DNA of 64,000 nucleotides, from NCBI RefSeq assembly GCF_003201955.1, contig NZ_QJJM01000017.1, forward strand, positions 1-64,000, given 5' to 3'. The notes under the pieces are model-generated. The model made no database searches. It was given only the letters and a program-made list of their open reading frames with translations, and was not told where the DNA came from. Made by a program: the position numbers and the translations under genes. Of this stretch, positions 40,679 through 52,957 are shown piece by piece (the first letter of the stretch is position 1; each line of letters opens with the position of its first letter). This stretch comes from Blastomonas natatoria (GTDB lineage Bacteria > Pseudomonadota > Alphaproteobacteria > Sphingomonadales > Sphingomonadaceae).

Positions 40679-42817
40679 ATGACCGATACACCCAACATCA
40701 CCGACTGGCAGGCTCTGGCCGACAAGGAGGTCAAGGGACGCGATCTCACCTGGCAGACGCCGGAAGGGATTGCGGTCAAGCCGCTCTATACGGCGGACGA
40801 TGTATCGGTCGATCCCGGCCTGCCCGGCTTTGCGCCATTCACGCGCGGGGTGCGCGCCAGCATGTATGCGGGCCGCCCCTGGACGATCCGGCAATATGCC
40901 GGTTTCTCCACCGCCGAGGAATCGAATGCCTTTTATCGCCGCAACCTGGCCGCCGGGCAGAAGGGGCTGTCGGTCGCGTTCGACCTGGCAACCCATCGCG
41001 GCTATGACAGCGATCATCCACGCGTCACCGGCGATGTCGGCAAGGCGGGCGTCGCCATCGATACCGTCGAGGACATGAAAATCCTGTTCGATGGCATTCC
41101 GCTCGATCAGATGTCGGTCAGCATGACGATGAACGGCGCGGTGATCCCGATCCTTGCCTTCTTCATCGTCGCGGGCGAGGAGCAGGGCGTTGACCGCAAG
41201 TTGCTCGACGGGACCATCCAGAACGACATTCTCAAGGAGTTCATGGTCCGCAACACGTACATCTATCCGCCAGAACCTTCGATGCGGATCATCTCGGACA
41301 TTTTCGGCTATACCAGCCGCGAGATGCCCAAGTTCAACAGCATCTCGATCTCCGGCTATCACATGCAGGAGGCTGGCGCGACGCAGGTGCAGGAGCTCGC
41401 CTTCACCATCGCCGATGGCATGGAATATGTGAAATACGGCGTCGCCTCGGGCCTCGACATCGACAAGTTCGCCGGACGCCTCTCGTTCTTCTTCGCCATC
41501 GGCATGAATTTCTTCATGGAAATCGCCAAGCTGCGCGCCGCGCGCGTGCTGTGGCACCGGGTGATGACCAGGCTCGGTGCGAAGGACGAGCGCTCCAAGA
41601 TGCTGCGCACCCACTGCCAGACCAGCGGCGTGTCGCTGACCGAGCAGGACCCGTATAACAACGTTATCCGCACCACCATCGAGGCGATGGCCGCGATGCT
41701 GGGCGGCACGCAGTCACTGCACACCAACGCGCTCGATGAAGCCATCGCGCTGCCCACCGATTTCTCCGCACGCATCGCCCGCAATACGCAGATCGTCATC
41801 CAGGAAGAGACCGGGATGACCAAGGTCGTCGATCCGCTGGGCGGCAGCTATTATATCGAGAGCCTGACGCAGGAACTGGTCGACAAGGCCTGGGAGATCA
41901 TCGAACGCGTCGAGGCCGAAGGCGGCATGGCCAAGGCGGTCGCGGCGGGTTGGCCCAAGGCGATGATCGAGGAAGCCGCCGCCAGCCGCCAGGCGCGCGT
42001 CGACCGCGGCGATGACGTGATCGTGGGCGTAAACAAGTACCGTCTCGCCAACGAGGACCTGCTCGAAACGCTCGAGGTCGACAACGCGAAGGTGCGCGAA
42101 GGCCAGGTTGCGCGGATCAACGCGGTCAAGGCCGCGCGTGACGAGGCGGCATGTCAGGCCGCGCTTGATGCCTTGCGCGAGGGCGCCAGGGGCAAGGGCA
42201 ACCTGCTCGAACTCGCGGTCGAAGCGGCGCGCGCCCGCGCCACGCTGGGCGAGATCAGCGCGGCGATGGAGGATGTCTTCGGCCGCTATGCAACCCGCCC
42301 GACCCCGGTGAAGGGCGTATACGCCGCTCCCTACGAGGACGACAGCCGCTGGGCGCAGGTGGTCGATGGCGTCAAGGCCGTGGAGCGTCGCCTGGGGCGC
42401 AAACCCAAGCTGCTCGTCGCCAAGATGGGCCAGGACGGACATGATCGCGGCGCGAATGTGATTGCGTCTGCCTTTGGCGATCTTGGCTTCGATGTCGTAT
42501 CCGGCCCGCTGTTCCAGACGCCGGAGGAAACTGTCGTGCTGGCGCTCGAAACCGGCGTCGACGTCGTCGGCGCGTCCTCTCTTGCCGCCGGGCACAAGAC
42601 GCTGATCCCCGAGCTGATCCGGGGTCTGAAAGAGGCTGGCCGCAACGACATCAAGGTGATCGCGGGCGGAGTGATTCCGCCGCAGGATTACGACTATCTG
42701 CGCGACGCCGGCGTCCAGGGCATTTACGGCCCCGGATCGAATGTGGTCGAGTGTGCAGCGGATGTGCTCCGGCTGCTCGGCCACAACATGCCGCCGCTGC
42801 AGGAGGCTGCGGAGTAA
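40679..42817 (+). CDS. methylmalonyl-CoA mutase, single-chain B12 enzyme
   Basis: A 712-residue adenosylcobalamin mutase converting (R)-methylmalonyl-CoA to succinyl-CoA. The substrate barrel holds [48 protein letters not shown] and [16 protein letters not shown]. The cobalamin domain in the last 140 residues has [15 protein letters not shown], the DxHxxG motif. One chain contains both domains, as in human-type homodimers; there is no small subunit gene. The mutase chaperone MeaB is not in the window. The ATG is set by the conserved N-terminus [14 protein letters not shown]. Confidence 0.96.
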   Translation: MTDTPNITDWQALADKEVKGRDLTWQTPEGIAVKPLYTADDVSVDPGLPGFAPFTRGVRASMYAGRPWTIRQYAGFSTAEESNAFYRRNLAAGQKGLSVAFDLATHRGYDSDHPRVTGDVGKAGVAIDTVEDMKILFDGIPLDQMSVSMTMNGAVIPILAFFIVAGEEQGVDRKLLDGTIQNDILKEFMVRNTYIYPPEPSMRIISDIFGYTSREMPKFNSISISGYHMQEAGATQVQELAFTIADGMEYVKYGVASGLDIDKFAGRLSFFFAIGMNFFMEIAKLRAARVLWHRVMTRLGAKDERSKMLRTHCQTSGVSLTEQDPYNNVIRTTIEAMAAMLGGTQSLHTNALDEAIALPTDFSARIARNTQIVIQEETGMTKVVDPLGGSYYIESLTQELVDKAWEIIERVEAEGGMAKAVAAGWPKAMIEEAAASRQARVDRGDDVIVGVNKYRLANEDLLETLEVDNAKVREGQVARINAVKAARDEAACQAALDALREGARGKGNLLELAVEAARARATLGEISAAMEDVFGRYATRPTPVKGVYAAPYEDDSRWAQVVDGVKAVERRLGRKPKLLVAKMGQDGHDRGANVIASAFGDLGFDVVSGPLFQTPEETVVLALETGVDVVGASSLAAGHKTLIPELIRGLKEAGRNDIKVIAGGVIPPQDYDYLRDAGVQGIYGPGSNVVECAADVLRLLGHNMPPLQEAAE

Positions 42818-42836
42818 TGCCAGGGCACACCACCCC

Positions 42837-42903
42837 CCGTTTGTCCCGAGCGAAGTCGAGGGACCTTGTGCATACGTGTCTCGACTTCGCTCGACACAAA
42901 CGG
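42837..42903. repeat. inverted repeat, GTCCCGAGCGAAGTCGAG type
   Basis: CCGTTTGTCCCGAGCGAAGT and on to GGGAC (42837-42864) is matched in reverse complement by GTCTCGACTTCGCTCGACAC and on to AACGG (42878-42903), with a 13-base loop. It lies between the mutase gene and bioB. As RNA it would form a very stable hairpin just before bioB, which may limit read-through or protect mRNA ends. This sequence class is a familiar dispersed intergenic repeat in alphaproteobacteria. Confidence 0.75.
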
Positions 42904-42924
42904 ATTTAAGGAATGAGACCGATA

Positions 42925-43911
42925 ATGAGAACCGACTGGACCCGCGATGAAATCACCGCGCTGTTCGATCTGCCGTTCAACGACCTGATGTTCGAGGCGC
43001 AGAGCGTGCACCGCGCGAACTTCTCGCGCAACGAGGTGCAGCTCTCGACCCTCCTGTCGATCAAGACCGGTGGCTGCCCGGAGGATTGCGGCTATTGCAG
43101 CCAGTCCAAGGATGCCGACAGCGGCGTCAAGGCGACCAAGCTGATGGACGTGCAGGCGGTGCTGCAGGCAGCAGCCCAGGCCAAGGACCATGGCTCGGGC
43201 CGGTTCTGCATGGGCGCGGCGTGGCGCAACCCCAAGGACAAGGACATCCCCAAGCTTACAGCGATGGTCAAGGGCGTGCGCGAAATGGGCATGGAAACCT
43301 GCATGACGCTGGGGATGCTCACCGCTTCGCAGGCTAAGCAACTCGCCGATGCGGGGCTCGATTATTACAACCACAATATCGACACCGCGCCCGAAAATTA
43401 CGCCAATGTCATCACCACCCGCACCTTCGAGGACCGGATGGAGACGCTTGAGAACGTCCGCTCGGCGGGCATCAACGTGTGCTGCGGCGGCATTGTCGGC
43501 ATGGGCGAGACGCGCGGCGATCGCATCGGCTTCATCCACGCGCTCGCCACCATGCCGCATCCGGAAAGCGTGCCGATCAATGCGCTGGTCCCGGTCAAGG
43601 GTACGGTGCTGGGCGACATGCTCGCCGATACGCCGCTTGCGAAGATCGACGAGATCGAGTTCGTCCGCACCGTAGCCGTCGCGCGCATCACAATGCCGCA
43701 CTCGATGGTGCGCCTCAGCGCGGGCCGCGAGAGCATGTCCGAAAGCTGCCAGGCCCTGTGCTTCATGGCGGGCGCCAACAGCATCTTTACCGGCGACAAG
43801 CTGCTCACCGCGCCCAATGCCGGCGACGACAAGGACAGCGCGCTGCTGGCCAAGCTCGGCATGAAGGCGATGGCCGCGCAGCCGCACGGGCATCTGGAGG
43901 CGGCGGAGTAA
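42925..43911 (+). CDS. bioB: biotin synthase
   Basis: A 328-residue radical-SAM enzyme that inserts sulfur into dethiobiotin. The SAM-cluster cysteines are Cys51, Cys55 and Cys58 in [45 protein letters not shown] and [12 protein letters not shown] provide further conserved cysteines, including the auxiliary cluster ligands. ATG 42925 is preferred: at ATG 42913 the AAGGA would touch the start codon. No other bio gene is nearby, so its place here probably serves the biotin enzyme PccAB. Confidence 0.95.
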   Translation: MRTDWTRDEITALFDLPFNDLMFEAQSVHRANFSRNEVQLSTLLSIKTGGCPEDCGYCSQSKDADSGVKATKLMDVQAVLQAAAQAKDHGSGRFCMGAAWRNPKDKDIPKLTAMVKGVREMGMETCMTLGMLTASQAKQLADAGLDYYNHNIDTAPENYANVITTRTFEDRMETLENVRSAGINVCCGGIVGMGETRGDRIGFIHALATMPHPESVPINALVPVKGTVLGDMLADTPLAKIDEIEFVRTVAVARITMPHSMVRLSAGRESMSESCQALCFMAGANSIFTGDKLLTAPNAGDDKDSALLAKLGMKAMAAQPHGHLEAAE

Positions 43912-43918
43912 GCCTCGC

Positions 43919-44763
43919 ATGATCCGCCCGCTCGCCACCCTGATCGGTCTTGCTCTGGCCTGCGCTGCGCCCGCCGCTGCGCAGCCGGTGCCGATCAGCA
44001 TTGGCGAGACGCACAGGATCGCGTCCAAACCGTTGGCGCAGGATCGGGTGGTAAACGTCTACCTTCCCTCCGGTTATGCGACCTCTGGCAAGAGCTATCC
44101 GGTGCTGTACCTGATTGATGGCGGGCTGGATCAGGACTTTCTGCACGTCACCGGAACCAGCGCGCTCGGCGCGCTCTGGGCGCGGTCGCAGGCCGTCATC
44201 GTTGTAGGCATCGCGACGCAGAACCGCAGGCGCGAACTGACGGGGCCGACGCAGGATGCGGCGCTGCTCAAGCAATATCCCACCGCTGGCCAATCCGCGT
44301 TGTTCCGCGCCTTTATCCGCGATGAAGTCATGCCGTTTGTCGCTGAGAGCTATCGCACCTCAGGCGAAACTGGCGTGATCGGGGAATCGCTCGCCGGACT
44401 GTTCATTGTCGAGACCTATCTCGCCGAGCCCGACCTGTTCGATCATTATGCCGCGATCAGCCCCAGCCTATGGTGGGATGACGAGCGTCTCGCCAAGGCG
44501 TCAGGCTCGTTTCTCACCAAACCTTCTGCCAAGCCGCACCGGCTGTATCTGACGATCGCCAATGAAGGTCGCGAGATGCAGACCGGGGTCGACCGGCTGG
44601 TCGCCGCGCTGGGTGCCAGCAAACGTGCGGACCAGACCTGGTGCTATGCCCCGCGCTCCGACCTGACCCATGCCACCATCTACCACAGCGTCTCGCCCGA
44701 GGCGTTGCAGTATCTGTTCCCAACCGGGGTCGAGCAAGACCCGCAAAGTGGATTTGACATAGC

Positions 44764-44785
<22 letters not shown>
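43919..44785 (+). CDS. secreted alpha/beta hydrolase, esterase D/IroE-like
   Basis: 288 residues with a signal peptide (MIRPLATLIGLALACAAPAAA, cleavage near AAAQP). The body has VNVYLPSGYATSGKSYPVLYLIDGG, the nucleophile elbow IGESLAGLF and ISPSLWWDDE, the pattern of esterase D/Fes/IroE-type hydrolases that cleave esters of siderophores or small molecules. The substrate is unknown. It starts 7 bases after bioB, and its last 22 bases overlap the start of pccA in another frame, so it is embedded in the operon. Confidence 0.8.
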
Positions 44786-46757
<1,972 letters not shown>

Positions 46758-46761
<4 letters not shown>

Positions 46762-47189
46762 TGATCCTGCTGAGCGCCCTCGCCATGGCAGCCAGCGCCC
46801 CGCAGCGGATCGACATCACGCCCGAGCTGATCGCGGACCTGCCGCGCCAGGAGGTGACCCTGACGCATCATGACGAGACGCTGCGCTGCGACGGCCCCTT
46901 GCTCGCCGATGTGGTGGCCAAGGCAGGCGTTCCGTCGGGCGCATCCGTGCGCGGGCCAGCCTTGCGCACGGCTGTAGTGGCGCGGGCCGCAGACGGCTAT
47001 TCGGTACTGTTTTCGCTGGGAGAGATCGATCCGCGGCTGGGCAACGGAACGATCATTCTAGCCGATCGTTGCGACGGAAAATCGCTCGATAGCGCAACGG
47101 GGCCATATCGGCTTGCCATTCCCGGCGACAAGCGCGGCGCGCGCTCGGTTCGCCAGTTGATTGCGCTGGAAATCCTCGCCATAGACTGA
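46758..47189 (+). CDS. small secreted protein with sulfite-oxidase-like (molybdopterin-binding) fold segment
   Basis: 143 residues, starting with a hydrophobic segment MMILLSALAMAASA that may be a signal peptide. LPRQEVTLTHHDETLRCDGPLLADVVAKAG, RTAVVARAADGYSVLFSLGEID, and ILADRCDGKSL then GPYRLAIPGDKRGARSVRQL follow the pattern of the oxidoreductase molybdopterin-binding domain, but at about half the usual size. Cofactor binding is doubtful. It is coupled to pccA by an ATGA overlap. Function in this cluster unknown. Confidence 0.6.
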
Positions 47190-47220
47190 CGCCCTGGGGA
47201 TTGGATGGGGAGAGTGCTGG

Positions 47221-48810
47221 ATGGCCGCAACGGCTGCAGCAGATGGGCAGGAATTCGACGCGAGCCGTGATCGGCTGGTGATCGTCGCGTCCTCGCTCGG
47301 TACGGTATTCGAATGGTATGATTTCTTCGTCTACGGGATCCTGGCGACGCTGATCGGCCAGCTGTTCTTCCCGTCTGACAATCCCACCGCGGCCACGCTC
47401 GCGTCGCTGGCGATCTTCGGCGCGGGCTTTGGCGTGCGGCCGCTGGGTGCGGTGCTGTTCGGCTATCTCGGGGACAAGGTGGGGCGCAAGTACACGTTCC
47501 TCGTCACCATCTCGCTGATGGGCGGAGCGACCGCCTCGATTGGCCTGCTGCCGACCTTTGCCACCGCCGGCGTCTGGGCGGCAGCATTGTTGCTGGTGTT
47601 GCGCTGCCTGCAGGGGCTGGCGCTGGGCGGCGAATATGGCGGCGCGGCAATCTATGTCGCCGAGCATGCACCGCCGGGCAAGCGCGGACAATATACCAGC
47701 TGGATCCAGGCCTCGGTGGCAGGCGGCTTCCTGCTCGCGGTGATCTGCGTGCTGACGACACGCAAGCTGATGAGCCCTGAGGATTTCAATGCCTGGGGCT
47801 GGCGCGTACCGTTCCTGATCTCGATCCTGTTGCTTGCGATCTCGCTCTACATCCGTCTGAAGCTGTCCGAGAGCCCGGTCTTTCAGGCGATGAAGGCCGC
47901 CGGGGCGACATCCAAAAACCCGTTCATGGACAGCCTGCGCTATCCCGGAAACATCAAGCGGGTGATGGTCGCACTGTTCGGCGTCGCCGCCGGCCTGACC
48001 GTGATCTACTACACCTCGCAATTTGGTACGCTCTATTTCCTCACCGGCACCGCGCGCGTCGCGGAAGAAGATGCGCTGCTCTACATGGCCGCAGGGGCCA
48101 CGCTCGCTGCTCCGCTCTACGTCTTTTTCGGCTGGCTGTCCGACCGGGTGGGGCGCAAGCGACTGCTGCTGATCGGCTATGGCCTTACGGTGGTGCTGCT
48201 GTTCCCGCTGTTTCACCTGATGGCGCAGGCAGCCAACCCAGCGCTCGAGCAGGCGACCAGGACCTCGCCGGTGACGCTCGCCATGCCCGAATGCGCGTTC
48301 AATGCGCTGCAGCGAACGCAGACGACCGAATGCGGCAAGGCACTCAATTTCCTCAGCAAGCGCGGAATCAGTTATACCAAGGTCGATGGTGACGCCGTGG
48401 CGCTCAGCGTAGGCGGCACGGTCGTGCGCGGCTATGACGAAAAGGCCTATGTCGCCGCACTGGAAAAGGCGGGCTATCCCGACAAGTCCGATCCGGCGTC
48501 GCGCCAGCCCTGGCTGATCATCCTGTCGGTCGCCTTGATGGTCGCGCTGTCGGCGATGACCTATGGTCAGGTCGCCGCAATCATGGTCGAGCTGTTCCCG
48601 GCCAAGATTCGCTATACCTCGATGTCGATCCCCTATCATATCGGTACCGGCTATTTCGGCGGCTTCCTGCCCTATATCTCGCAATATATCGTCGCGCGTA
48701 CGGGCGATGCCTATTCGGGGCTGTGGTACACGATCGCGGTTGTCGTGATGGCGTTCACCGTGTCGCTGATCTGGCTGCCGGAAACTTCTGGGCAGGACGA
48801 TATTGGCTGA
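47221..48810 (+). CDS. MFS transporter, metabolite:H+ symporter (MHS) family
   Basis: 529 residues and twelve membrane helices. The MHS signature SLGTVFEWYDFFVYG is at the start, the MFS loop motif GYLGDKVGRKYTF after helix 2, and GWLSDRVGRKRLLLIGYG in the second half. About 95 residues lie between two late helices (about 340-430, with CAFNALQRTQTTEC), which makes it longer than typical 430-residue members. MHS carriers import carboxylates or betaines; the location next to the propionate genes suggests an organic acid, as inference. It overlaps alr by 8 bases. Confidence 0.88.
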   Translation: MAATAAADGQEFDASRDRLVIVASSLGTVFEWYDFFVYGILATLIGQLFFPSDNPTAATLASLAIFGAGFGVRPLGAVLFGYLGDKVGRKYTFLVTISLMGGATASIGLLPTFATAGVWAAALLLVLRCLQGLALGGEYGGAAIYVAEHAPPGKRGQYTSWIQASVAGGFLLAVICVLTTRKLMSPEDFNAWGWRVPFLISILLLAISLYIRLKLSESPVFQAMKAAGATSKNPFMDSLRYPGNIKRVMVALFGVAAGLTVIYYTSQFGTLYFLTGTARVAEEDALLYMAAGATLAAPLYVFFGWLSDRVGRKRLLLIGYGLTVVLLFPLFHLMAQAANPALEQATRTSPVTLAMPECAFNALQRTQTTECGKALNFLSKRGISYTKVDGDAVALSVGGTVVRGYDEKAYVAALEKAGYPDKSDPASRQPWLIILSVALMVALSAMTYGQVAAIMVELFPAKIRYTSMSIPYHIGTGYFGGFLPYISQYIVARTGDAYSGLWYTIAVVVMAFTVSLIWLPETSGQDDIG

Positions 48811-49858
48811 GGCCGCTCCGTTGCAGGCGAATATGCGGCTGGTGCTCGATGGTGCAGCGCTGGTCGCCAACTGGCGCGTGCTCGATCGGTTGAGCGGGGC
48901 TGCCAGTGCGGGCGCGGCGGTCAAGGCCGATGGCTATGGTCTTGGTGCTGCCGAGGTCGTGAAGCGCTTGTCCGGTGCCGGTTGCCGCGATTTCTTCGTC
49001 GCGCACTGGGGCGAGGCGCAGGCTTTGGCTGGGAAGATCGATCCGGCGCGGCTGGCCGTGCTGCACGGGATCGCTCCGGGGGAGGAGGCGGCAGCGCGCG
49101 CCGGGCCGGCGGTGCCAGTGCTCAACAGCGCGGAGCAGATCGCCCGATGGCGCGACGCTGACGGCGGGCGCTGTCATGTGATGATCGATACCGGCATGAG
49201 CCGACTGGGGCTGGACTGGCGCGACGATGTCGCGGGCCTGTGCGCCGGGCTCGATATCGATCTGTGCATGAGCCATCTGGCCTCGGCGGATGAGAACAGT
49301 GCGCAGAACGCTCAGCAACTGGAGCGCTTCGAACAGGTGCGGCATGGTGTGAAGGCGCAACGCTATAGCTTTGCGAACAGCGCAGGGATTGCGCTGGGGA
49401 ACGCCTATCATTTCGACGCCACTCGGCCCGGCCTGGCGCTTTACGGCGGCGTGCCATGCGATGCGCTGGCTGAGCATATCCGGCCCGTGATGCGGCTGGA
49501 GACGCGAATCCTGCAGGTGCGTCATGTTCGCGCGGGTGACAGCATCGGCTATGGCGCGACCTTCGCCGCAGAGCACGACATACGCACCGCGACGCTGGCG
49601 CTGGGCTACGCCGATGGCTTCAAGCGAGCCTTGTCGTCGATCGGTGCTTTCCGCTGCGGTGATGCGCGCCTGCCGATCCTGGGACGCGTGTCGATGGACC
49701 TGACCTGTATCGATCTCGCGGCAGCTCCCGATCTGGGCGAGGGGGACTGGATCGCCGCCAATCTCCTGCTGCCTGAGGTCCAGGCTGCGACCGGGATCAG
49801 CCAGTATGAATGGCTCACCCAGATCGGCCGACGCTTCGACCGCATCTGGGTGGATTGA
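48803..49858 (+). CDS. alr: alanine racemase
   Basis: A 351-residue PLP enzyme supplying D-alanine for peptidoglycan. The PLP lysine is Lys41 in AAVKADGYGLGA. The second catalytic residue region is DSIGYGATFAAEHD (the Tyr), and RVSMDLTCIDL is also conserved. The TTG at 48803 with AGGA 5 bases upstream is taken as the start and overlaps the transporter stop; an ATG at 48833 is the alternative and would remove 10 residues. Confidence 0.92.
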   Translation: MAEAAPLQANMRLVLDGAALVANWRVLDRLSGAASAGAAVKADGYGLGAAEVVKRLSGAGCRDFFVAHWGEAQALAGKIDPARLAVLHGIAPGEEAAARAGPAVPVLNSAEQIARWRDADGGRCHVMIDTGMSRLGLDWRDDVAGLCAGLDIDLCMSHLASADENSAQNAQQLERFEQVRHGVKAQRYSFANSAGIALGNAYHFDATRPGLALYGGVPCDALAEHIRPVMRLETRILQVRHVRAGDSIGYGATFAAEHDIRTATLALGYADGFKRALSSIGAFRCGDARLPILGRVSMDLTCIDLAAAPDLGEGDWIAANLLLPEVQAATGISQYEWLTQIGRRFDRIWVD

Positions 49859-49876
49859 GCCTTTTTTCCGCTTGCC

Positions 49877-49952
49877 GTTCTCCGGCGAAAGCCGGAGCCC
49901 AGAGGCGGGATTGCGCCATGTCGTTCCTGGATTCCGGCTTCCGCCGGAAAAC
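49877..49952. repeat. inverted pair of TCCGGCGAAAGCCGGA hairpins
   Basis: The left hairpin is CTCCGGC-GAAA-GCCGGAG (49880-49897). The right one is TTCCGGC-TTCC-GCCGGAA (49932-49949), the inverse orientation of the same unit. They lie between the convergent alr and thiolase genes, where they could also end transcription. Same two-hairpin layout as the other repeats in the window but a different sequence class. Confidence 0.7.
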
Positions 49953-49961
49953 GCAATGCGA

Positions 49962-51134
49962 TCAGCGCTCCACGGCCAGTGCAATGCCCATGCCGCCGCC
50001 GATGCACAGCGTCGCCAGGCCCTTCTTGGCGTCGCGACGGCCCATCTCGTACAGCAGCGTGGTCAGAACACGCGCGCCGCTGGCGCCGATCGGATGGCCG
50101 ATCGCGATCGCGCCGCCGTTGACGTTCACCTTGTCGGGATCCCAGCCCATTTCCTGCGTCACCGACAGCGCCTGGGCCGCAAAGGCCTCGTTCGATTCGA
50201 TAAGATCGAGATCCTCGACCTTCCAGCCCGCCTTGGCGAGCGCGCGGCGGCTCGCCGAAACCGGGCCGATGCCCATGATCGAGGGATCGACGCCCATCGA
50301 GGCCCAGCTGGCGATCCGCGCGAGCGGGGTGAGGCCGCGCTTGGCCGCATCTTCCTCGCGCATCAGCACCAGCGCGGCAGCGCCGTCGTTCAGGCCGCTG
50401 GCATTGGCGGCGGTGACGGTGCCGTCCTTCTTGAACGCGGGCTTGAGACCGGCGACGCTTTCATAGGTCGCGCCGGCGCGGATATATTCGTCCTGGTCGA
50501 CGACCGTATCGCCCTTGCGGCCCTTGATCGTGACCGGTGCGATCTCGTCGGCAAAGCGACCTTCGGCGCGCCCTGCTTCGGCGAGGTTCTGCGAGCGTAC
50601 GGCAAAGCGGTCCTGCGCCTCGCGGCTGATCTGGTATTTCTCTGCCAGATTCTCCGCAGTGATGCCCATGTGATACTGGTTGAACACATCGGTGAGGCCA
50701 TCATAGACCATGGTGTCGACCAGCTTCATGTCGCCCATCTTCTGGCCAGCGCGCAGCATCTGCGCGTGCGGCGACATCGACATGTTTTCCTGACCGCCCG
50801 CGATTATGACATCAGCATCGCCATTGGCAATCGACTGGAAGCCGAGCGCGACGGCGCGCAGCCCCGATCCACAGACCTGGTTGACGCCATAAGCCGGGAC
50901 TTCCTTCGGAATGCCGGCATTGAGCGAAGCCTGACGCGCGGGGTTCTGGCCCTGGGCAGCCGTCAGCACCTGACCAAGGATCACCTCGGAAACCTCTTCC
51001 GGCGACAGGCCCGACTGCGCCAGCGCCGCTTCGATCGCGATCCGACCCAGTTCATGCGCGGGCGTGGCAGCATAGGCACCCAGGAAGCTGCCGACAGGGG
51101 TGCGCTTGGCGGCGGTGATGACGATGCTCGACAT
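49962..51134 (-). CDS. phaA: acetyl-CoA acetyltransferase (thiolase)
   Basis: A 390-residue biosynthetic-type thiolase condensing two acetyl-CoA to acetoacetyl-CoA. The acyl-accepting Cys88 is in [33 protein letters not shown] carries the active-site His, and the second cysteine is in [11 protein letters not shown]. Length is normal. The neighbouring PhaC-like and PhaR genes suggest a role in polyhydroxyalkanoate synthesis, though a degradative role cannot be excluded; phaB is not in the window. Confidence 0.92.
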   Translation of the reverse strand: MSSIVITAAKRTPVGSFLGAYAATPAHELGRIAIEAALAQSGLSPEEVSEVILGQVLTAAQGQNPARQASLNAGIPKEVPAYGVNQVCGSGLRAVALGFQSIANGDADVIIAGGQENMSMSPHAQMLRAGQKMGDMKLVDTMVYDGLTDVFNQYHMGITAENLAEKYQISREAQDRFAVRSQNLAEAGRAEGRFADEIAPVTIKGRKGDTVVDQDEYIRAGATYESVAGLKPAFKKDGTVTAANASGLNDGAAALVLMREEDAAKRGLTPLARIASWASMGVDPSIMGIGPVSASRRALAKAGWKVEDLDLIESNEAFAAQALSVTQEMGWDPDKVNVNGGAIAIGHPIGASGARVLTTLLYEMGRRDAKKGLATLCIGGGMGIALAVER

Positions 51135-51177
51135 GATGTGCGTTCTCCAATGTCTGGGGAGGTAAGGATCGTGTTGG

Positions 51178-52287
51178 CTAGATAGAGGGTTCGTGTGACA
51201 ATATCCACCGCCTCAGCATCGGCCACAGGGTCTTTGGTGCGCTTCCGCCGATGACCATGCCGACATGGCCCGATGCCAGAACCTCGCGATCGGGCGCTTG
51301 TGGCGAGCATGCGAGTGGCACGATCGCGTCGCTCGCCGAGGCAAATTCCATTACCGGGCCGCGCACATTGTTGGGGGCTATGTTGACGCCGTCTACCACC
51401 CATTCCCCTTTGCCGCTGCGGTCATCGCGATAGAGCTGCTCGAACAGCTGCGCGCCCAGCGCAAAGGGCAGGGGTTCGCCACCATTGGCCCAGTCCTCGA
51501 CCGCAACAAAACGTCGCGCGGCGGCACTGTCGTCGGGCATTGCGCCGAACTTGAGATATTTCTCCATCAGCTTGTCCGGGGAGAGAGTCCAGAAGCCGTG
51601 CTGCATCACCTCCATCGGCACCAGGCCCATCGCCTCGCACGCGGGGCGGTGTTGCTGCCACATCGCAGTCAGTTCTGCCCGGCGCTTCGCAGGATAGCCG
51701 CTGAAATGCCAGGGGGCGGCGATCAGCGTCAGGCTGCTTACCTCGATATGGCACGCCGCCGCCATGGCGATCATGCCACCCAGGCAATAGCCGACCAGAT
51801 GCACCGGGCGATCCATCTGCTGCAGCATCGGCAGCAGTAGACGTGTGGCAAGATGATCAAGATCGTGGTTGCGATGCGCGGGGGTAGTCGTCCCCCAATC
51901 GACCAGCGCAGAAGACAGTCCCTGATGGGCCAGCCAGCCAATTAGCGAGCAATCGGCATCCATGTCGAGCACGTTCGGAGCGTTGATCGGAGAGGGTACG
52001 AAAACAATCTGCGGTAGCATGGCCGCCGCCGGACCCTCCAGGCCTGCTGCACTGCGCAACATGGCCTTGCCGTGTTGCAGCAAAACTGTCCCGGGACGGC
52101 GCAGAAAGCTGCGGTCTGCCCCGGCATAACGATCAAGTGCCTGCAAAAGCTGGACGAGACGCTCGGGATCGTCGGCGAGCTGTTGGCGGGCCAGTGCCAG
52201 GAAAAGTGGTAAAGGGCGGGGTGCATGTTGCAGTGCACTATGCTGCGGTGCTACAGTGCCGTGGGACTGAACGGGAGATGCACGCAT
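51178..52287 (-). CDS. PhaC-like polyhydroxyalkanoate synthase/alpha-beta hydrolase
   Basis: 369 residues. The lipase box carries cysteine instead of serine ([13 protein letters not shown], Cys168), the hallmark of PHA polymerases. [43 protein letters not shown] (Asp) and [11 protein letters not shown] (His) complete the triad and match short class III-like synthases. A start at 52287 is the last ATG before the conserved part; earlier starts at 52323-52344 would overlap phaR more deeply and have no ribosome site. Its start codon overlaps that of phaR on the other strand. Confidence 0.8.
   Translation of the reverse strand: MRASPVQSHGTVAPQHSALQHAPRPLPLFLALARQQLADDPERLVQLLQALDRYAGADRSFLRRPGTVLLQHGKAMLRSAAGLEGPAAAMLPQIVFVPSPINAPNVLDMDADCSLIGWLAHQGLSSALVDWGTTTPAHRNHDLDHLATRLLLPMLQQMDRPVHLVGYCLGGMIAMAAACHIEVSSLTLIAAPWHFSGYPAKRRAELTAMWQQHRPACEAMGLVPMEVMQHGFWTLSPDKLMEKYLKFGAMPDDSAAARRFVAVEDWANGGEPLPFALGAQLFEQLYRDDRSGKGEWVVDGVNIAPNNVRGPVMEFASASDAIVPLACSPQAPDREVLASGHVGMVIGGSAPKTLWPMLRRWILSHEPSI
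52221..52260. promoter_or_regulatory. candidate PhaR operator, TGC/GCA-rich
   Basis: Within 40 bases, TGC or GCA occurs many times (GTGCATGTTGCAGTGCAC followed by ATGCTGCGGTGCTACAGTGC). PhaR of Rhodobacter and Paracoccus binds TGC/GCA-rich inverted motifs upstream of its own gene and phasin genes. The stretch is 26-65 bases upstream of the phaR start and lies inside the N-terminal codons of the PhaC-like gene. Binding is inferred, not shown. Confidence 0.45.
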
Positions 52288-52861
52288 GGCCAAGTCTGGC
52301 ACCTCGGATTCGGATGATGTCATCATCATCAAAAAATACGCCAATCGCCGTCTCTACAACACCCGGTCGTCGAGCTACATCACGCTCGACTATCTGGCGA
52401 AGCTGACCCGTGAAGGCAAGGATTTCCAGGTTGTCGACGCCAAGACCGGCGACGACATCACGCATAACATCCTGACCCAGATCATCATGGAAGAGGAGTC
52501 GAGCGGCCAGCAGATGCTGCCGGTCGGTTTCCTGCGCGAACTCATCTCGATGTACGGCAATTCGATGCAGTCGATGATCCCGCAATATCTCGAAGCCTCG
52601 ATGGAAGCGTTCCGCAAGAACCAGGAAAAGTTCCACAGCGCGATGGAAGGCAGCATCAAGAACAGCCCGTTCGCCCAGCTGGCCCGCCAGAATCTGGCTA
52701 TGTTCGAGGCCGCCTCCAGCGCCTTCACCCCGCGCAAGGACAAGCAGGCAGCCACCCCGGCGCCGGCCCCCGCCGGTTCGTCAGAGGACGAGATCGCCGC
52801 GCTCAAGGCTCAGTTGTCGGCCATGCAGCGCAAGATCGACGATCTTGTCGACAAGAAATAA
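52286..52861 (+). CDS. phaR: polyhydroxyalkanoate synthesis repressor PhaR
   Basis: A 191-residue regulator. The N-terminal DNA-binding domain has IIIKKYANRRLYNTRSSSYI, and the accumulation-regulator domain follows (GDDITHNILTQIIMEEES). The C-terminal part binds PHA in the family and ends in a predicted coiled coil (EIAALKAQLSAMQRKIDDL). It represses phasin and its own gene until granules titrate it. GGGAG lies 8 bases before the ATG. Divergent from the PhaC-like gene with overlapping start codons. Confidence 0.95.
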   Translation: MAKSGTSDSDDVIIIKKYANRRLYNTRSSSYITLDYLAKLTREGKDFQVVDAKTGDDITHNILTQIIMEEESSGQQMLPVGFLRELISMYGNSMQSMIPQYLEASMEAFRKNQEKFHSAMEGSIKNSPFAQLARQNLAMFEAASSAFTPRKDKQAATPAPAPAGSSEDEIAALKAQLSAMQRKIDDLVDKK

Positions 52862-52957
52862 GCCGTTCGCGGCCTGGAACGGAAACATGCAATTGCCTGT
52901 TGGCTCGCATGAGCCTAGGCACCCGGGCCTATCTTGATTGCAGGACTTGGAATTCAC

